Shown here: piece by piece, positions 59,313-64,000 of the stretch
Layout: the number at the start of each line of letters is the position of its first letter
Numbering within the stretch: the stretch's first letter is position 1
Source of the DNA: Onchocerca volvulus
Lineage: Eukaryota > Nematoda > Chromadorea > Rhabditida > Onchocercidae
Length of the DNA: 64,000 bases
Assembly: GCA_000499405.2 (NCBI GenBank)
Contig: HG738137.1
Span: forward strand, 23,876,422-23,940,421
Direction of reading: 5' to 3'
Position numbers and translations under genes: made by a program
Notes under the pieces: generated by a model
What the model was told of the DNA's origin: nothing
The model's database searches: none
What the model saw: the letters and a program-made list of their open reading frames with translations, nothing else

Positions 59313-62300
59313 CTAATCTAGAACAGTGTAAAGACTAGCAGCAAAAACGATATCCCTCTTGATAGCTGCCGATGTATCTTCCATTTTCTCGTACAATGCA
59401 GGGTCACCAACCAGTCGTGCAGCATTTCGTATATCGCGACATAATTCATCTAGTCTTTGTATACAACGAACAATCAAACCTTCTTGTGCATCTGTTAGCT
59501 GCATTATATCCGCAAATGGCTAAAAAATCAGAAACTAAAATTATGGCATCTAAATAATAATTTTATAATCATGATATTAATGAAGGGAAATGTGATTTCG
59601 TGATGGATTACATGCACAATGAAGAAAATCCAATGAAACAGTGTGATGCGATTTGTAAGAAGCACTATTAAGACGGATAAAACTTGTATCTTAAAGGCTT
59701 CAATTAGATGAAGACAAAAAAAGTTCAACGTAGTAGCACTAAAGATCAGGTGAAATGGATTCTTAATAGCCGGATCACAAGTGAATTTAACGGGATATTG
59801 CAACAATTGTGAACTTCTTTTCAGAATTTAATGCCTTCTTTGAAAAAATTTTCCTTGTGTAAATAAAATTAGCGAGAAAATATCGAACAATCATCTTAGC
59901 CAAAGACCTGATGGCTTATTCTTTTAAAGATTTCAAAAAGGCAAGTGGAAAATAAGCTTTGATATGAAAAGCCTATCACTAACTATAATTTAAAAAATGT
60001 TTTTTAAAAAACTAAAAATATATGCAACATATTGAACTAATTAAAAAAAAAATTCGTAATTTTACCACGGAATTGGCCCATTCATGAACTGCATGCATCA
60101 AATCAAAACTCAATTCTTCAAAAAGATCGACATCTTTTATACCACATTCTCGTTGGATTTTTCCAATTCTGTTACATACTTCAATGACATCGTCTTTTAA
60201 CTAGAAAATGAATAAATAGGTCAAAAATTGCCACAGGCTTTTCCAAAAATTACCTCAAAATTTGCATTGTTATGGAGTATGCATAATATTGTTCCTCTCC
60301 TTCCTTTTCTTGGAATTTTAAAATCATGACCCCATTCAACAATAGAGAAAGAGTTCTTCCTATATGAATTTATAATTATACTTGCATATGTAATTTTATG
60401 CAATAAGTAAGAGACTGTTATACCTCCTTTAGTACTGGTGGCGTTCGCACAATTTCACCGTTATCGTTTCTGTGTTCGCCTTCCCTTGACTTATGCTGAC
60501 AGGTGGTTACTGAAAGCATAGCTGCTATTTCCGCAGGTGAACGATAGTGGAATTTGTTGTCCAATATCAATTCCGTAATCAGCAATTCCTAAAAATATAA
60601 TTTAACTTTGATTCCATTATTTGATTAGCAATTACTTACTAGAAATGTAAAAAAATTTGTCAGGAAAAAATTAAGTTGAAACACAAACTAAAAAACAAGA
60701 GAGAGTGCCATCACTGCAACTATAGTACAACATTAAGTAAATATATCATTTGTCAAATGATAAAAAAAAAAAAAAGAAAACGAAAAAAATAAAAATTGTA
60801 CTATACCTGGTGATGTATTTCACAAGCCACACGACCTTTCAGAGAAACCAAATTTGAATCATCAATGTAATTCAAACGACGTAAAAGCTAAAATATTCAG
60901 AAGTGAATTGCTAAAGATATGAAAAGACGAGTAAACAAGTGATAACAGATATATAATTCAGACAACCAAATATTGAAGTATTACTTTGATACGATCGTAA
61001 TAATCCTGTGAAAGAAGTAAACCATCAGTTGAAAGCTTTAAACGGAGTCCATCACATTTGTCTTGCAGGCTTTTTTTATCATGTACATATGCGAACTGAA
61101 ATTTGTCAAGAAACAATTTGATGTCTTTCATCAAAAGAAAAAACGTTAATCAAATTGTAATATAATTCTTCTTAATTGCAGATAAGAACATCAAAAAATA
61201 TATTTAAAAAATATTCAAGTTGAAAATTTTAAGACAAAGCACTTACTATAAACAAAAACGATAAATTAAAATTGAAGAAATCAAAATATTTGAAGCGATG
61301 TGGGATTTACCAAAATGCGATTTACCAAAATGCTTTTTTTTGTATGCGTTTTAAGTTTTTTATGAATTAAAATTGGAGAAAATTAAACTAACATGTTCTC
61401 GGAATAGTGGACACTGTCGACAACAAAAATTTGTATCATTTATGAGAAAATTGCGGAAGTCATTCAAATGAAGTAATTTTTGGAACATGTCAACATCATT
61501 CACTTGTATATCTTGTCCGGGTAATTTCACACTTCCTTTTTTCGTGCTATCCCAATTTGCTGCCATATTATCAATTTCATCAATTATTTTTTGGACAGCT
61601 TGATCTGGCGATTTAGTTCTATAAATGAAGTACAAAATCCAACAAATATTTCATACAAAGCAAGTAGATAAAGATGAAGAAAATAAGATGAAATCAAAGA
61701 CTAACACATTTTTTCGATTGCGCATCCATAGCATGCCTTGCAAGAGAGAATTTTCGATGAATAAAATTTATAAAAACAAAGAAATGAAGGAGAAAAAAAA
61801 TTATTACAAACAGGTGTACCGATGATTCGGATAATTTCTTTCTTTCATATCTTCTATGACAGCCAGTGGATCAATCTTCAAAGTTTTCTGACAAATTGCT
61901 ATCAATCGATCGAAAGGTATACTATCCACGATAGTGTATATTCTTCGCATTTTATCAGAGAATTTTTGAGGTGATAGACCTTCAAGACCATAAAATGCTG
62001 CACATTGCAATAGGCTTTTTTCACAGATTTCTCGTTGCTCCTGGAAACGAATAGTAATGCCTTTCAAATATACCTCAGCGGTATTACGAAATTCCAAATT
62101 AAAATAAAGGAGGCACAAATAACGAATCTAACCTCCTCCAACATTCGTGTGAAACAATCTACTTTCCGTTTTACATGTTCCGCAACTTCCCCATCGTCTT
62201 CCATTGATAGAAGTAAACTCATTTTCTTTGAATTTCCATCTACCATTATCTTGAACAATTAGTTTCTTTAAAAAAAATCATCAATTTCTTTCATGAAATC

Positions 62301-63284
62301 GGATAAAAAGAATTGTAAAATCATGATTCTTAATATCAGAAATTTTCGAACAAAAAGAGTCCAAAAGCGACCCCCTACTTCAGATGGAAAAATTGACAAT
62401 GAATTATTTATAAACCTTAAGAATCATTGCTAAAGTAGCAATTCGTCCAAATTCTGGCAAACAAACAATAATTAAACGTCCTGGTGACAATAATTTATCC
62501 ACAACCGGAATTCGAATCAATTCAGGCCATAACTCAGCTCGAGATCGCAGAAATATCCTTAAGCTCTCATAATAATCAACAATTGAATGATTTTCAATAG
62601 GAAAGCATGTTGCACAATTAGGATCTTCTCTCGATGCTAGCAATTTTTCAATCTGAAATTCCAATTTTATAAAATACATAAGATAATTTCCTGAAGGATA
62701 ATGGATTTTCTCGTTAACAATTAGAAGCAAAAAGGCTCTCGAACATTAATTTCTGATCATATAAAATCCAGAGATTGAATATTGATGTTATCACAGAATG
62801 GCAAGTAAATTGAAATAATTAATTGAACAAAACTGATTAAAATTCCAGATCTCTTCCGCGGACAATTAGCTTCGGTAAAAGTTTAGACATGCATTTATTA
62901 TAAAATAAATGGCGCAATGGAATAAATATCAAGAAAAATCAAAATCAAAACAATCAACTAAGTAGAATTCTCGAAATTTCACCAGTATTCATGTCAGTAT
63001 TTCAGAATTCCATTCATACTATGCAAGAATTTAATATTAAGCAAATTTGTCCATAAGAACAAATAATTATTAGAGTTTATATACTTATTTTAATTTACCT
63101 CTTTTAAACGTGTTTTTTGTGTCAGTGCCGATCTTAATGATGCGCTCTCAACGTAGCTTCTCTTTAATACATCTATGACACTCAGATGCTCTACTCGCAG
63201 CAAATTGAGAAGCATTGAATAGGTTACCCTAAACCGCGACTCCAACTTTGTCGGTTTGCCCTGAAATAATTGGAATCACGTAAG

Positions 63285-63319
<35 letters not shown>

Positions 63320-63701
63320 AAGAAAAAAAGGCTTCTATTATTCATATCATGAATGATGAAAAAATTTCCAATAATACACAGATATAAATAAAAAAAATTT
63401 CAATTTTTCGATTATTTCTTTATGCTGAAAATTTCTCTCAGAGAAAAATCAATGTCATTTCTTCTACTCTCTCATTACTACCCTCTTCTTCTTTCACATC
63501 ACATTTTTAATATTCAAAAGATATCATTTTATTTCAAAGATTTATCAATCTCTGACACATGAAAGGATTATGCGAAAAGTGAGAACATTTTACCTGCATA
63601 CAATTGACTAGATCTAAATAATCCGGAACATAAGGACCTTTACATAAAACAATTACAGTCCCAGTAGCATCCAGACCTCGTCGCCCAGCACGACCAGCCA
63701 T
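59313..63701 (-). CDS. SKIV2L: SKI2 (SKIV2L) exosome-cofactor RNA helicase, C-terminal 589 aa; 5' end beyond window
   Basis: Exons: 63594-63701, 63099-63260, 62416-62652, 62133-62249, 61820-62040, 61393-61618, 60985-61095, 60807-60887, 60424-60588, 60066-60200, 59313-59519, all phase-consistent. The first visible exon starts [18 protein letters not shown], helicase motif VI of the Ski2-like superfamily 2. Next come the winged-helix linker and the arch/insertion region (with [10 protein letters not shown] and FCCRQCPLF). The DSHCT ratchet domain runs from about [12 protein letters not shown] to the end ([32 protein letters not shown]). The ending LYT plus RCIQRL fits SKI2 rather than MTR4, whose C-terminus reads RCMRRL and LYL. 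SKI2, with SKI3 and SKI8, feeds mRNA to the cytoplasmic exosome in 3'-5' decay. Human SKI2 is about 1246 residues, so roughly half is here. Confidence 0.92.
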
Positions 63702-64000
63702 CTAAAAAATCATTCTTAATGATCAATTAACTCTGTCAAAAAATTTTCTTCCTCAGTTTTTTTGGGGGAGATCACTTAATTATGACAGAAAGTGAAGAAA
63801 TAATTGCTTCATCAAAGAAAAAAATTGATCAAATGGAATGGAAACTGGAAATCAGTAATTAATCAACTAAAATTCTCAAGGAACTTTCATTTCTTTTAAC
63901 ATGTCAACATCAGCAGCGATATCAGATCGTAAATATTTTCATCTTTCTTGAACTTTTAGAATAGTGTCAATGCTTCAAAAACTGTTGTCTTGTTGTCATT
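63702..64000 (-). other. Intron of the SKI2 gene running off the window
   Basis: The exon at 63594-63701 begins right after a TTTTTTAG acceptor and starts inside motif VI, so the helicase core exons must lie further right. No exon is recognisable here. Confidence 0.6.

Noticed and set aside
1..64000. CRISPR arrays, bacterial promoters, operons or tRNA genes
   Set aside because: The window is eukaryotic nuclear DNA with introns; no spaced direct-repeat array or cloverleaf with a GTTCGA-type T-loop was seen by eye.

Overview
This is eukaryotic DNA, most likely from a spirurid or filarial nematode. The support is a very AT-rich background with many A/T homopolymer runs, compact exons with TTTCAG-type acceptors and GTAAGT/GTTAGT donors, a degenerin of the nematode MEC-4/MEC-10/UNC-8/DEL-1 type, and BEL/Pao-type retroelement debris. 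Species is inference. All gene models below were built by eye from splice signals, reading-frame continuity across junctions and recognisable protein families; no search was run.

Layout. About 1-10.8 kb has no gene I can support; it holds a decayed BEL/Pao-like retroelement (about 5.9-8.8 kb). At 10.9-16.7 kb two neighbouring minus-strand genes encode LAPTM-like four-helix membrane proteins with an N-terminal Cys/His cluster. A 20-22 bp minisatellite lies just upstream of the second, followed by a probable solo LTR at 18.65-19.08 kb. From 34.6 down to 20.2 kb runs a large minus-strand DEG/ENaC (degenerin) channel gene of 16 or 17 exons and about 925 residues. One of its introns carries a 5' fragment of a BEL/Pao retrotransposon in the opposite orientation, interrupted by a 734-base run of N and preceded by a 25-base poly-C tract. 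From 34.7 to 46.1 kb is an 11 kb stretch without a supportable gene, containing a perfect 30 bp palindrome and a short tandem duplication. A degenerate C2H2 zinc-finger fragment sits at 46.3 kb.

The right end is gene-dense. RABGGTA (Rab geranylgeranyl transferase alpha subunit, plus strand, 11 exons, 576 residues) occupies 47.2-53.0 kb. A three-exon gene for an 81-residue single-pass membrane microprotein lies at 55.9-56.8 kb (plus). The C-terminal 589 residues of the SKI2 RNA helicase (minus strand, 11 exons, 5' end outside the window) fill 59.3-63.7 kb.

These are ordinary nuclear genes without an operon-like functional link: endolysosomal membrane proteins, a neuronal or muscle cation channel, Rab prenylation, and cytoplasmic exosome-linked RNA decay. 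I did not find a clear new biological system. The items most worth checking are a possible 12-nt microexon in the degenerin, an exon of that gene open in two frames, the 81-residue membrane microprotein, and the LAPTM-like gene pair.
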